From Pseudomonadota bacterium (GTDB lineage Bacteria; Pseudomonadota; Gammaproteobacteria; Burkholderiales; Burkholderiaceae_C), in the NCBI GenBank assembly GCA_018241325.1, contig JAFEEB010000067.1, positions 1 through 49,937 of the forward strand: a stretch of 49,937 nt of DNA, given 5' to 3'. Every line of letters begins with the position of its first letter. Position 1 is the first letter of the stretch. Positions 16,767 through 24,842 of this stretch are shown here, in pieces. Below the pieces are notes generated by a model. It was given only the letters and a program-made list of their open reading frames with translations. It made no database searches and was not told the origin of the DNA. The position numbers were made by a program, and so were the translations under genes.

Positions 16767-17411
16767 GTGCCGCTCATCGATCCCCCCTCTTCGTCCCCCG
16801 CGCCCGCGTGGCGCCGCTGGGCTGTGGGCCTGCTCTTGGCGGCAGCGGTGCTGCCGGCCCTGGCCGAGCGCGCCGACCGCGACAAGCCGATGAACATCGA
16901 GGCCGACGCGCTGCGCTATGAAGACCAGCAGCGCCTGTCCACCTTCACGGGCAACGTCGTGGTCACCAAGGGAACCATCGTGATGCGCGGCGCCAGGCTG
17001 GAGGTGCGCCAGGATGCCGACGGCCACCAGAACGGCATCATGTTTGCCGCGCCGGGCAAGCGCGCCTTCTTCCGGCAAAAGCGCGAGGGCCTGAACGAAT
17101 TCATCGAGGGCGAGGCCGACACCATCCAGTACGACGGCAAGACCGACATCGTGCGCTTCGTCAAGAACGCCGAGATGCGCCGCCTGGTGGGCACCACGCT
17201 GCAAGACCAGGTCAACGGCGACGTCATCGTCTACAACAACAACACCGAGGTCTACACCGTCGAGAGCGCGCCGCACGCCGCCGGCACGCCCGCCAACGGG
17301 GGCCGGGTGCGCGCGGTGCTGGCACCGCGCGGGCCGGCCAGCCAGCCGCCGGGCGCCGCGCTGCCGCTGCGCCCTTCCACCACGCTGCCCGCGGCCAATC
17401 CAAAGCCCTGA
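16767..17411 (+). CDS. lptA: Lipopolysaccharide transport periplasmic protein LptA
   Basis: Periplasmic bridge protein that carries LPS from LptB2FGC to LptDE. The 214-residue product has an N-terminal signal-like helix ([18 protein letters not shown] at about 16-33) and an OstA/LptA beta-jellyroll at about 35-170 beginning [20 protein letters not shown], with [19 protein letters not shown] typical of the family. The C-terminal 40 residues are Pro/Ala-rich and probably disordered. The start is GTG at 16767; a TACAAT hexamer at 16736 could be its -10 element. The stop overlaps the lptB ATG by one base. No lptC lies upstream; dsbA and its terminator occupy that position. Confidence 0.9.
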   Translation: MPLIDPPSSSPAPAWRRWAVGLLLAAAVLPALAERADRDKPMNIEADALRYEDQQRLSTFTGNVVVTKGTIVMRGARLEVRQDADGHQNGIMFAAPGKRAFFRQKREGLNEFIEGEADTIQYDGKTDIVRFVKNAEMRRLVGTTLQDQVNGDVIVYNNNTEVYTVESAPHAAGTPANGGRVRAVLAPRGPASQPPGAALPLRPSTTLPAANPKP

Positions 17412-18187
17412 TGCTGGCGCCATCCGCCCCCCTTGACGCGACCCGCCCCAGCCGACTGGAGGTGCGCGGCCTGCGCAAGAACTACGGCGCACGCCGCGTG
17501 GTGCACGAGGTGTCGCTGGACGTGGCCAGCGGCGAGGTGGTGGGCCTGCTGGGCCCCAACGGCGCGGGCAAGACCACGTCGTTCTACATGATCGTCGGAC
17601 TGGTGCGCGCCGACGCCGGCAGCATCCGCATCGACGAGCAGGCGGTCGAGCACATGCCCATCCACCGGCGCTCGCGCCTGGGCCTGTCCTATCTGCCGCA
17701 GGAGGCCTCGATCTTTCGCAAGCTGACAGTGGCCGAAAACGTGCGTGCGGTGCTGGAGTTGCAGCAGGACGAAAACGGCAGACCCCTGGCCGCCGCCGAG
17801 ATCGAGCGGCGCCTGACCGAGCTGCTGGAGCAGCTGCACGTGCAGGACTTGCGCGACTCCCCCGCGCCGGCGCTGTCGGGCGGCGAGCGCCGGCGCGTGG
17901 AGATTGCCCGCGCGCTGGCCACGCAGCCGCGCTTCATCCTGCTGGACGAGCCCTTTGCCGGGATCGATCCGATCGCCGTGATCGAGATCCAGCGCATCAT
18001 CGCCTTCCTCAAGTCGCGCGGCATCGGCGTGCTGATCACCGACCACAACGTGCGCGAGACGCTGGGCATTTGCGACCACGCCGTCATCATCAGCGAAGGC
18101 CGCGTGCTGGCCACCGGCACGCCGACCGACATCGTGGCCAACCCGGACGTGCGCCGGGTGTACCTGGGCGAGCACTTCAGGTTATGA
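17411..18187 (+). CDS. lptB: LPS export ABC transporter ATPase LptB
   Basis: Cytoplasmic ATPase that powers LPS extraction by LptB2FG. The 258-residue protein has the Walker [10 protein letters not shown] at 48-56, Q-loop Gln97, signature [15 protein letters not shown] from 155, Walker [14 protein letters not shown] with Asp179-Glu180, and the switch His in [10 protein letters not shown]. The LptB-typical C-terminus [30 protein letters not shown] is intact. It is translationally coupled to lptA. Its stop codon is followed at once by a tandem repeat array, after which rpoN begins, the usual lptAB-rpoN order of proteobacteria. Confidence 0.96.
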   Translation: MLAPSAPLDATRPSRLEVRGLRKNYGARRVVHEVSLDVASGEVVGLLGPNGAGKTTSFYMIVGLVRADAGSIRIDEQAVEHMPIHRRSRLGLSYLPQEASIFRKLTVAENVRAVLELQQDENGRPLAAAEIERRLTELLEQLHVQDLRDSPAPALSGGERRRVEIARALATQPRFILLDEPFAGIDPIAVIEIQRIIAFLKSRGIGVLITDHNVRETLGICDHAVIISEGRVLATGTPTDIVANPDVRRVYLGEHFRL

Positions 18188-18531
18188 CGCCCCCTCGCTC
18201 CCCTGCTTCGCATGGTGCGCTGGCCTTGCAGGCCGCGGCACGGCCAGAGCCCGTGCCTCTTCGGGCTGTCCAGGCTCGCGCAGGCGAGCCTGGAGCCGCA
18301 GCCCTCAGCCCCGAGGGGGTCCTCGCCGCCTTGGGGCGGCCCGGCGGCGGCGAGATGACGCCCCCACGCTCCCCTGCTTCGCATGGTGCGCTGCCCCCCG
18401 AGGGGGCCCTCGCCGCCTTGGGGCGGCCCGGCGGCGGCGAGATGACGCCCCCACGCTCCCCTGTTTCGCCGGGTACGTCGGCCTCGCGAGGGCGCGCTGG
18501 CCACCTTGGGGCGCCCCAGCGGCGACGATGA
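18188..18531 (+). repeat. Tandem GC-rich repeat array between lptB and rpoN
   Basis: Three head-to-tail units start at about 18184, 18354 and 18440. Each begins GACGCCCCC-CGCTCCCCTG (third C to T variant TTTCGCC) and ends with a CCTTGGGGCGGCCCGGCGGC type block. Unit 1 contains an extra ~85 bases with a CTTGCAGGCCGCGGC segment and a long hairpin (18263-18304). Units are about 86 bases without the insert. The end of unit 3 overlaps the rpoN start codon. No protein-coding potential was accepted. It fills the whole 340-base gap. Confidence 0.8.
18263..18304 (-). repeat. Composite hairpin module, copy A
   Basis: Read on the minus strand: outer stem GGGCTG/CAGCCC, a CGGC bulge, and an 11-bp inner stem TCCAGGCTCGC/GCGAGCCTGGA with a CTGC loop. 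The same module occurs at 45290-45331 with paired substitutions that keep the stems. Confidence 0.75.
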
Positions 18532-20090
18532 AACCCGGCCTGTCGCTGCGCACCTCGCAGCACCTGGCGCTCACGCCGCAGTTGCAGCAGTCGATTCGCC
18601 TGCTGCAACTGTCCACGCTGGAGCTGGCGGGCGAAGTCGAGCAGATGCTGCAAGACAACCCGTTCCTGGAGCGCGAGGACGAGGCCCACGACAGCGATGC
18701 CGCCCTGTCCGCGCCCGACCCGGAGCGCTTGGCATCCGCCGGCGATTCCGGCCCCAGCGCTACTGGATCTGAAGCAACCGACGCAGACGGTGAAAGCGCG
18801 GAAGCCACTTTTGAAGCCGACACGCCGCAGGACTGGGACGGTGAAGGTGACAGCGAGCTGGCCCCCGACGACCGTGAATGGAGCACCGGCGAGACCGCGC
18901 ACGCCGGCACGGCAGACGCCGAGCTGGACCCGGGCGAGCGCGGCGCCCCGCACGAGTCGCTGGCCGCGCACCTGCACCAGCAGGCGCTGGGCCTGCGCCT
19001 GGCGCCCGAAGACGCCGCCGTCCTGCGCTTTCTGATCGAGTCGCTGAACGACGACGGCTACCTGGAAGACTCGCTGGCCCAGCTGGCCGCCACCCTGGTG
19101 GACGACGACGACGAGCTGGACGCGCTGGACACCCTGGTGCACCGCTTCAACCTGGCGCTCCGGCTGCTGCAATCCATGGAGCCGGCCGGCGTGGGCGCGC
19201 GCAACCTGTGCGAATGCCTGACCCTGCAACTCAAGGCCCTGCCCGCGGCGGGCGCGCCACGGCATCCCGGCGAGCCGGCGATCCAGACCGCCCTGGCCTT
19301 GCTGGCCCAGCCCGACGCGCTGGACTGGCTGGCGCGGCGCGACGTGCGCCGCATGACGCAGGCCATCGGGCAGGGCGAGCCCGCCGTGCGCGCCGCGCTG
19401 GCCGTGATCGCGCAGCTGGAGCCCAAACCCGGGCGGCGCTTTGCCGACGTGGAGCGCCTGGTCATCGTCCCCGACGTCATCGTCTCGGCCGGCGGCGGCG
19501 CCCACCCGCGGCTGCACGTGCAGCTCAACCCCGACGTGTTGCCGCGCCTGCACGTGCACGAGGCCTACGCCCACGCGCTGCGCGGCGGCAAGGACGGCGC
19601 GGGGCACGCGGCGCTGAGCCAGCGGCTGCAAGAGGCGCGCTGGTTCATCCGCAACATCCAGCAGCGCTTCGACACCATCTTGCGCGTGGCGCGCGCCATC
19701 GTCGAGCGCCAGCGCAGCTTCTTCACGCACGGCGAGCTGGCCATGCGCCCGCTGGTGCAGCGCGAGCTGGCCGAAGCCCTGGGCGTGCACGAGTCCACCA
19801 TCTCGCGCGTGACCACCGCCAAGTACATGGCCACGCCGCGCGGCACCTTCGAGCTGAAGTATTTCTTCGGCTCGGCCCTGGGCACCGAGGCCGGCGGCAA
19901 CGCCAGCAGCACGGCCGTGCGCGCGCTGATCAAGCAGTTCATCGCCGCCGAGGACCCGCGCCGCCCGCTGTCGGATCAGCGCCTGGCCGAGATGCTCAAG
20001 GAGCAGGGCATCGACTGCGCGCGCCGCACCGTGGCCAAATACCGCGAAGCGCTCAAGATCGCGCCCACCCCGTTGCGCAAGCAGATGTAG
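18528..20090 (+). CDS. rpoN: RNA polymerase sigma-54 factor
   Basis: Sigma factor for enhancer-dependent promoters with GG/GC (-24/-12) elements. The 520-residue protein begins with the activator-interacting region I (MKPGLSLRTSQHLALTPQLQQSIRLLQLS), followed by an acidic region II (about 50-150), the core-binding domain, the helix-turn-helix (LGVHESTISRVTTAKYMATP near 425) and the C-terminal RpoN box ARRTVAKYR at 498-506. It is about 40 residues longer than E. coli RpoN, mostly in region II. Part of that region (about 77-97) may derive from an ATAGCTGC-type repeat. The start ATG lies at the edge of the tandem repeat array and has only a weak ribosome site. No hpf gene follows. Confidence 0.95.
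   Translation: MKPGLSLRTSQHLALTPQLQQSIRLLQLSTLELAGEVEQMLQDNPFLEREDEAHDSDAALSAPDPERLASAGDSGPSATGSEATDADGESAEATFEADTPQDWDGEGDSELAPDDREWSTGETAHAGTADAELDPGERGAPHESLAAHLHQQALGLRLAPEDAAVLRFLIESLNDDGYLEDSLAQLAATLVDDDDELDALDTLVHRFNLALRLLQSMEPAGVGARNLCECLTLQLKALPAAGAPRHPGEPAIQTALALLAQPDALDWLARRDVRRMTQAIGQGEPAVRAALAVIAQLEPKPGRRFADVERLVIVPDVIVSAGGGAHPRLHVQLNPDVLPRLHVHEAYAHALRGGKDGAGHAALSQRLQEARWFIRNIQQRFDTILRVARAIVERQRSFFTHGELAMRPLVQRELAEALGVHESTISRVTTAKYMATPRGTFELKYFFGSALGTEAGGNASSTAVRALIKQFIAAEDPRRPLSDQRLAEMLKEQGIDCARRTVAKYREALKIAPTPLRKQM
18757..18818 (+). repeat. Possible ATAGCTGC-family repeat inside rpoN
   Basis: Weak match to the order GATAGC, GCGC, AGCGC, GGCC, TTTTGAA: here CTGAAGCAACCGACGCAGAC, GTGAAAGCGCGGAAGCC, ACTTTTGAAGCC. 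It encodes acidic residues of region II in frame. The divergence is large and the call could be chance. Confidence 0.3.
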
Positions 20091-20192
20091 TGTCATCATG
20101 GCCCGCACCGCCATCGACCTTCCCGCGCCGTTCCGCCTTTCGACCCCGCTGCACCAACCGCGGCGCAGCGCCCCAACCGCCGACAAGCCCAC

Positions 20193-21509
20193 ATGACCCC
20201 GCTGACCCTGTTTTTGCCCTGCGCCGGCGGCGTGGAAGACTTTCTGGCCGACGAGGTGCACGGCCTCACGGCCCTGGCCGGCCAGGATTTGCTGACCCTG
20301 CGCGGCGGCGTGCGCGTGCGCGGCGACTGGGCCACCGTGCTGCGCCTGAACTTGCACAGCCGCCTGGCGCAGCGCGTGCTGATCGAACTGGCGCAGGCGC
20401 CCTACCAGAACGAGCAGGACCTGTACGCGCTGGCGGCAAGCGTGGCGTGGGAGGGCTGGTTCACCGCGCGACAAACCTTCCGCGTCGATCTGACCGCGCA
20501 GGCCAGCCCGCTCAAGAGCCTGAACTTCGCCACCCTGCGCATCAAGGACGCGGTGGCCGACCGCTTTCGCGCGCAGGCCGGCGGCGTGCGCCCCAGCATC
20601 GACACCCAGCACCCCGAGGTGCGCGTGCAGGCGCACCTGAGCGCGACCGACGCCACGCTGTACATCGACACCAGCGGCGAGCCCCTGTTCAAGCGCGGCT
20701 GGCGCCAGGACAAGGGCGAGGCGCCGCTGAAGGAAACCCTGGCCGCCGCCATGCTGGCCGCCAGCGGCTGGTGGCAGCCGGCTGCGCGCAGCGTCTCGCC
20801 CCTGCCGCTGTACGACCCCTGCTGCGGCTCGGGCACCATCGTCATCGAGGCGGCGCAACTGGCGCTGGGCTTGCCCGCCGGCGGGCAGCGGCGCTTTGGC
20901 TTCGAGCGCCTGAAGGGCTTTGACGCCGCACAGTGGAATGCTATAAAAACAGAAGCTGCCCGCGCCCACCCGACGGGCGCTGAAGGCCAAAATGGCCTGA
21001 AACCCGCGGCCGTGCGCGTGTTCGGCAGCGACGTCGCGCACCGCATGGTTGACTTTGCCCAGCGCAACGCCCAGCGCGCCGGCGTGGCGCAGGCCGTGCA
21101 ACTGCGCGGCGGCGACGCGCTGCAACGCCTGCCGCCTTCGGACCACCCCGGCGTGATGCTGCTGAACCCGCCCTACGGCGAGCGCATCGCCGCCGCCGGC
21201 GTGGCCGGACACAAGGCGCGCGGGCGCGAGGCCTTTCAGAGCGGCACGCTGGCGCACCAGCGCGCCGAAGGCCAGTCCGCGGGCGACGTCAATGCCGGCG
21301 ACGAATTCTTCCAGCGCCTGGCCGCGCACTGGAAAAGCCACTACGCCGGCTGGGCCGCCTGGCTGCTCACGCCCGACCTCAAACTGCCCGGCCGCCTGCG
21401 CCTGAAGGAGACGCGCCGCGTGCCGCTGTGGAACGGGCCCATCGAGTGCCGGCTGTTCCGCTTCGACCTCACGGCGCGCACACCGCGCGCGCCGCAGGCC
21501 GACCCGTAG
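20193..21509 (+). CDS. THUMP-domain 23S rRNA guanine-N2 methyltransferase (RlmL N-half-like)
   Basis: SAM-dependent RNA methyltransferase of 438 residues corresponding to the N-terminal half of E. coli RlmL (m2G2445 of 23S rRNA); the RlmK half is absent. The THUMP domain lies at about 45-155. The Rossmann methyltransferase domain shows motif I in YDPCCGSGTIVIEAAQ near 207 and the catalytic motif IV NPPYGER near 325. Residues about 250-270 (NAIKTEAARAHPTGAEGQNG) are encoded by a copy of the ATAGCTGC repeat inserted in frame between substructures. It starts at ATG 20193, about 100 bases after rpoN, with no obvious terminator between. The exact target base is inferred from the family. Confidence 0.85.
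   Translation: MTPLTLFLPCAGGVEDFLADEVHGLTALAGQDLLTLRGGVRVRGDWATVLRLNLHSRLAQRVLIELAQAPYQNEQDLYALAASVAWEGWFTARQTFRVDLTAQASPLKSLNFATLRIKDAVADRFRAQAGGVRPSIDTQHPEVRVQAHLSATDATLYIDTSGEPLFKRGWRQDKGEAPLKETLAAAMLAASGWWQPAARSVSPLPLYDPCCGSGTIVIEAAQLALGLPAGGQRRFGFERLKGFDAAQWNAIKTEAARAHPTGAEGQNGLKPAAVRVFGSDVAHRMVDFAQRNAQRAGVAQAVQLRGGDALQRLPPSDHPGVMLLNPPYGERIAAAGVAGHKARGREAFQSGTLAHQRAEGQSAGDVNAGDEFFQRLAAHWKSHYAGWAAWLLTPDLKLPGRLRLKETRRVPLWNGPIECRLFRFDLTARTPRAPQADP
20940..21003 (+). repeat. ATAGCTGC-family repeat inside methyltransferase gene
   Basis: GCTATAAAAACAGAAGCTGC, CCGCGCCCACCCGACGGGCG, CTGAAGGCCAAAATGGCCTG: the family order in forward orientation. It keeps the reading frame and adds about 20 residues to the methyltransferase. 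The low-GC AATGCTATAAAAACAG start stands out from the surrounding coding sequence. Confidence 0.7.
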
Positions 21510-21513
21510 CCCC

Positions 21514-22428
21514 TCAACCCCGCGCCGGCCCGTGCTGCGCCAGCAGGGTGGCGATGAAGGCATGGGCCACCGGCGGCAGCGTGCGCCCGATGCGCGTGAC
21601 GATGCCGATGGCGCGGCTGGCCTGCGGGCGCGCCAAAGGCACGGTGGTCAGGCCCTCCATGCTCACCAGGCCCAGCGCCAAGCGCGGCAGCGCGGCAATG
21701 CCAATGCCGGCGGCCACCAGCGCGCCACAGGCCGTCACGCTGGGGTATTCCAGCGCCGCGCGCAAGGCCATGCGCTTTTGCACGAACACCGCATCGGTGA
21801 GGGTCCGGATGCTGCTGTGCAGCGCGCTGGCGATGAAGGGCCGCTGCGCGAACACCGACCACGGCACCGAGGCGCGCGCCGCCAGCGGGTCGTCGGCGCG
21901 GCACAGCAGGACCATCGGGTCGTCCAGCAACGGCTGGTAGCGCAAACGCTGCTGCGGCGCCGGGCGCACGCTCAGACCCAGATCGGCGCGGCCCTCCTCC
22001 ACGGCGGCCAGCAAAGCCTCGGCGGGCGCCTCGATCAGCGTGAACCCGGCCGCCGGGTGCGTGCGCCGCAGCGCCACCATGGCTTGCGGCACCAGGGCCG
22101 CGCCGACCGAGGGCAGCGACGCCACCGTCACGCGACCGCTGCGGCCCTGCATGAATTCGCCCAACTCGCTGAATGCACTGTCGAAGTCGCGCAGGATGCG
22201 CTGCGCCACGGGCAGCAACTCGCGCCCGGCGGCGGTGATCGCCACATGCCGCGTGTCGCGGTCGAACAGCCGCGCGCCCAGCGTGCGCTCGGCCGCGCCG
22301 ATGCTGCGACTGAGCGCCGGCTGCGACACGCCGATCTGCGCCGCCGCCGCGCGAAAACTGCCGCTGGCCGCCACCTGCACGAAGGCTTCGAGCTGCGGCA
22401 GGGAAAGGTCGATGCGCGATGAGGCCAT
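21514..22428 (-). CDS. LysR-family regulator divergent from the CoA-transferase operon
   Basis: LysR-type regulator of 304 residues. The winged-helix N-terminus is SLPQLEAFVQVAASGSFRAA...VSQPALSRSIGAAERTLGARLF, and the effector domain begins GRVTVASLPSVGAALVPQAM. I chose ATG at 22428; GTG codons at 22440 and 22452 are in frame. It is transcribed away from the operon at 22533, the standard geometry for a LysR protein controlling its neighbours, so it is the probable regulator of that operon. A good promoter for it (TTGATT, 17 bases, TTATAT on the minus strand) overlaps the operon promoter. The inducer is unknown, perhaps an intermediate of the pathway. Confidence 0.88.
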   Translation of the reverse strand: MASSRIDLSLPQLEAFVQVAASGSFRAAAAQIGVSQPALSRSIGAAERTLGARLFDRDTRHVAITAAGRELLPVAQRILRDFDSAFSELGEFMQGRSGRVTVASLPSVGAALVPQAMVALRRTHPAAGFTLIEAPAEALLAAVEEGRADLGLSVRPAPQQRLRYQPLLDDPMVLLCRADDPLAARASVPWSVFAQRPFIASALHSSIRTLTDAVFVQKRMALRAALEYPSVTACGALVAAGIGIAALPRLALGLVSMEGLTTVPLARPQASRAIGIVTRIGRTLPPVAHAFIATLLAQHGPARG

Positions 22429-22532
22429 GGATTGATGCACACAAGGTATCACACATATAAAACCGTGGGCATTCGCAAATCAATGCATCCGCCCTAGACT
22501 GCACGCAAACACCCCGACAGGAGACAAATCCC
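22429..22532. promoter_or_regulatory. Overlapping divergent promoters of LysR gene and catabolic operon
   Basis: Minus strand: TTGATT (22478-22483) and TTATAT (22455-22460) with a 17-base spacer drive the LysR gene. Plus strand: TTCGCA (22472-22477) and TAGACT (22495-22500), also 17 apart, would drive the operon, followed by an AGGAGA ribosome site. The elements overlap, so regulator binding could affect both. The arms GATTGATGCAC (about 22432) and AATCAATGCAT (22478) form a spaced inverted repeat that may be a binding site. All by inspection. Confidence 0.5.
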
Positions 22533-23708
22533 GTGGAATCCAAGCCAAGCGGCGTGCTGCACGGCGTGCGCGTGCTCGAACTGGGCCAAGTGCTGGCCGG
22601 CCCCTTTGCCGGCGCCATCCTGGCCGACCTGGGCGCCGACGTGATCAAGGTCGAACGCGTCGAAGGCGGTGACGACGCGCGCCAGATGGGCCCGGCCTTT
22701 CGCCACGGCGACGCGCTCAACTTCCAGGTCTTCAACCGCGGCAAGCAGTCGGTGGCGCTGGATTTGAAAAGCCCCGAGGGCCTGGCCGCCTTCGAGCGGC
22801 TGGCGGGCGAGGCCGACATCTTCATCCACAACCTGCGCCCCGGCGTGCCCGCCAAGCTGGGCATCGACGGCGCGGCGCTGTGCGCGCGCCATCCGCGCCT
22901 GATCTATTGCGAAATCTCGGCCTTCGGCCATGTGGGGCCGATGGCGCTGCAACCCGGCTACGAGCCGCTGGTGCAGGCCTTCAGCGGTCTGTCCAGCACC
23001 AACGGCGGGCCCGATGACCCGCCCATGCGTTCAGGCGCCTCGATGTGCGACCAGGGCAGCGGCATGTGGGTGGTGATCGGCGCGCTGGCCCTGTTGCATC
23101 GGCGCGCGCAGACCGGGCGCGGCGGCGTCCTGACCACCTCGCTGCTGGAAACCGCGCTGGTGTGGAACGGCCAGAAGGCCGATGCCTACGTCAACGAGGG
23201 GCGCCTGCCCAAGCGCGACCGCTCGGGCCACCCCGGCTTCGTGCCCTACGAGGCCTTCGACACGCAGGACGCGCCCCTGCTCATCTGCTGCGGCAACGAC
23301 CGCCTGTTTGCCAAGCTGGCGGCCGAATTGGGCCGCGCCGACTGGCTGGCGGACGAGCGCTTTGCCACCAACCGCGCGCGCCTGGCGCACAAGGCGGCGC
23401 TGCTGGAGCAACTGATCCCCCTGCTGCGCGCGCAGCCACGCGCCGAGTGGGTCAAGCGATTTGAAGCCGCCGGCGTGCCCTGCGCGCCCATCCACACCGT
23501 GCCCGAGGCGCTGGCCCACCCGCAGGTGCGCGCGCTCGGCCTGCTGGCGCCGGTGCCGGGCGAGGATTTCGCGCTCACCGCGCTGCCGCTCATCATCGAC
23601 GGCCAGCGCCCGCTGCCGCGCGCCGGCGCGCCCCGCCTGGGCGCCGGCAACGCGGCGCACGGCCTGCCCGCACCCCCGCATCCACAAACCCCGAAGGAGA
23701 CTCCATGA
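22533..23708 (+). CDS. CaiB/BaiF (class III) CoA-transferase, first copy
   Basis: Class III CoA-transferase of 391 residues that would activate a carboxylic acid by transferring CoA from another thioester. The N-terminus GVRVLELGQVLAGPFAGAIL with LGADVIKVERVEGGDD is diagnostic. The catalytic Asp is Asp173 in SGASMCDQGSG; the C-terminus contains the usual VPCAPIHTVPEALAHPQV. The start is GTG at 22533 with AGGAGA upstream. Its stop overlaps the ATG of the Bug-type binding protein. As first gene of the operon it probably acts on the imported substrate, but substrate specificity cannot be read from the sequence. Confidence 0.92.
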   Translation: MESKPSGVLHGVRVLELGQVLAGPFAGAILADLGADVIKVERVEGGDDARQMGPAFRHGDALNFQVFNRGKQSVALDLKSPEGLAAFERLAGEADIFIHNLRPGVPAKLGIDGAALCARHPRLIYCEISAFGHVGPMALQPGYEPLVQAFSGLSSTNGGPDDPPMRSGASMCDQGSGMWVVIGALALLHRRAQTGRGGVLTTSLLETALVWNGQKADAYVNEGRLPKRDRSGHPGFVPYEAFDTQDAPLLICCGNDRLFAKLAAELGRADWLADERFATNRARLAHKAALLEQLIPLLRAQPRAEWVKRFEAAGVPCAPIHTVPEALAHPQVRALGLLAPVPGEDFALTALPLIIDGQRPLPRAGAPRLGAGNAAHGLPAPPHPQTPKETP

Positions 23709-24670
23709 ACGCCCGATTGACCCCTCTGCTAATCATGGCCACTGCGGCCCTGCTGGCCGTGCCCGCCGCCGCGCAGGACTATCCCGCCAAGCCCATCACC
23801 GTGGTCGTGCCCTTCGGCCCGGGCAGCGGCACCGACCAGATGGCGCGCCTGTATGCCAAGGCGCTGGGCGACCAGGTCAAGGTGCCCATCGTGGTCGAGA
23901 ACAAGGGCGGCGCCAACGGCTTCATCGCCGCGCAATACGTCGCCAAGGCCGCGCCCGACGGCTACACGCTGATGATGACCACCAACACCACGCACGCGGC
24001 CAACGAGCATCTGTTCAAGAAGCTGCCCTACGACCCGGTCAAGGATTTCGCCCCCATCGGCCTGTTGTCCACGGGCCAGATGCTGCTGCTGGTCAAACCC
24101 GACTCGCCCTACAAGAGCGTGGCCGACCTGCTGGCCGCCGCCAAGAAGGATTCGGGCAAGCTGGACTTCGGCAGCGGCTCCTCGTCCAGCCAGGTCGCCG
24201 GCTATGCGCTGCAGCAAATGGCGCACGTGGACATGCTCAACGTGCCCTACAAGAGCAACCCCCAGGCCATCACCGACCTGATCGGCGGGCGCTTCAGCTT
24301 CATGTTCGCCGACACGCCCACGGCCCTGCCGCAGGTGCAAGGCGGCAAGCTGCGCGCGCTGGCCACCAGCGGCGCCCACCGCGTGGCGGCCCTGCCCGAC
24401 GTGCCCACGGTGGCCGAGGCCGGCGTCAAGGGCTACGACGTGAGCTACTGGTTCGCGGTCTACGCGCCGGCCGGCACGCCGCCCGCCATCGTGAGCAAGC
24501 TCAACCAGATGTTCAACAAGGCTTCGGCTACCAGCGAGGTCAAGGCGTACATGAACCAGACCAGCGGCACGCTCACGTCCAGCACGCCCGAGGGCCTGGC
24601 CAAGTTCCAGGCCGCCGAGTCGAAGAAGTGGGGCGAGGTGATTCGCGCCGCCGGCATCGAGCAGCAGTGA
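23705..24670 (+). CDS. Bug/TctC-type tripartite tricarboxylate transporter substrate-binding protein
   Basis: Periplasmic solute receptor of 321 residues. A signal peptide spans residues 1-24 (PLLIMATAALLAVPAAAQ). The Bug fold follows with typical blocks YPAKPITVVVPFGPGSGTD, VENKGGANGFIAAQYVAKA, GYTLMMTTNTTHAANEHLFK, LPDVPTVAEAGVKGYD and YAPAGTPPAIVSKLN. Bug proteins in Burkholderiales bind small carboxylates and are very numerous, often without adjacent membrane subunits, as here. Placement between two CoA-transferases suggests it captures the acid they activate. It is coupled to the upstream gene by an ATGA overlap. Ligand unknown. Confidence 0.93.
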   Translation: MNARLTPLLIMATAALLAVPAAAQDYPAKPITVVVPFGPGSGTDQMARLYAKALGDQVKVPIVVENKGGANGFIAAQYVAKAAPDGYTLMMTTNTTHAANEHLFKKLPYDPVKDFAPIGLLSTGQMLLLVKPDSPYKSVADLLAAAKKDSGKLDFGSGSSSSQVAGYALQQMAHVDMLNVPYKSNPQAITDLIGGRFSFMFADTPTALPQVQGGKLRALATSGAHRVAALPDVPTVAEAGVKGYDVSYWFAVYAPAGTPPAIVSKLNQMFNKASATSEVKAYMNQTSGTLTSSTPEGLAKFQAAESKKWGEVIRAAGIEQQ

Positions 24671-24842
24671 TTGGCCGAATGCGGTACGAATGAATTCTTC
24701 TCGGACGACTCGATATACCGACCTGAAGACGCCAATGCCCGAAGGCAACCCGTTCGAATGCACCGCTGCGGGTGGCGGACCCACGCAGGCCATCGTCGTG
24801 CCTGCCCACGCCTGAAACCCACACCAAGGAGCGCCGGCGAGC
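24671..24842 (+). other. Intergenic gap inside the operon
   Basis: 172 bases with lower GC at the start (ACGAATGAATTCTTCTCGG). No terminator hairpin and no convincing promoter were seen. A ribosome site AAGGAGCG at about 24827 precedes the second CoA-transferase at a rather long distance. The gap could hold a secondary promoter or an mRNA processing site. Confidence 0.4.

Noticed and set aside
18188-18531. Tandem repeats considered as a CRISPR array
   Set aside because: Units are ~86 bases, contiguous, diverged and without spacers; no cas genes nearby.
18177-21563. Very long open frame (over 1100 codons) on the minus strand antisense to rpoN and the methyltransferase gene
   Set aside because: It opposes two clearly conserved genes, has a low-complexity Gly/Ala/Arg/Gln composition typical of high-GC antisense frames, and no recognisable domain.
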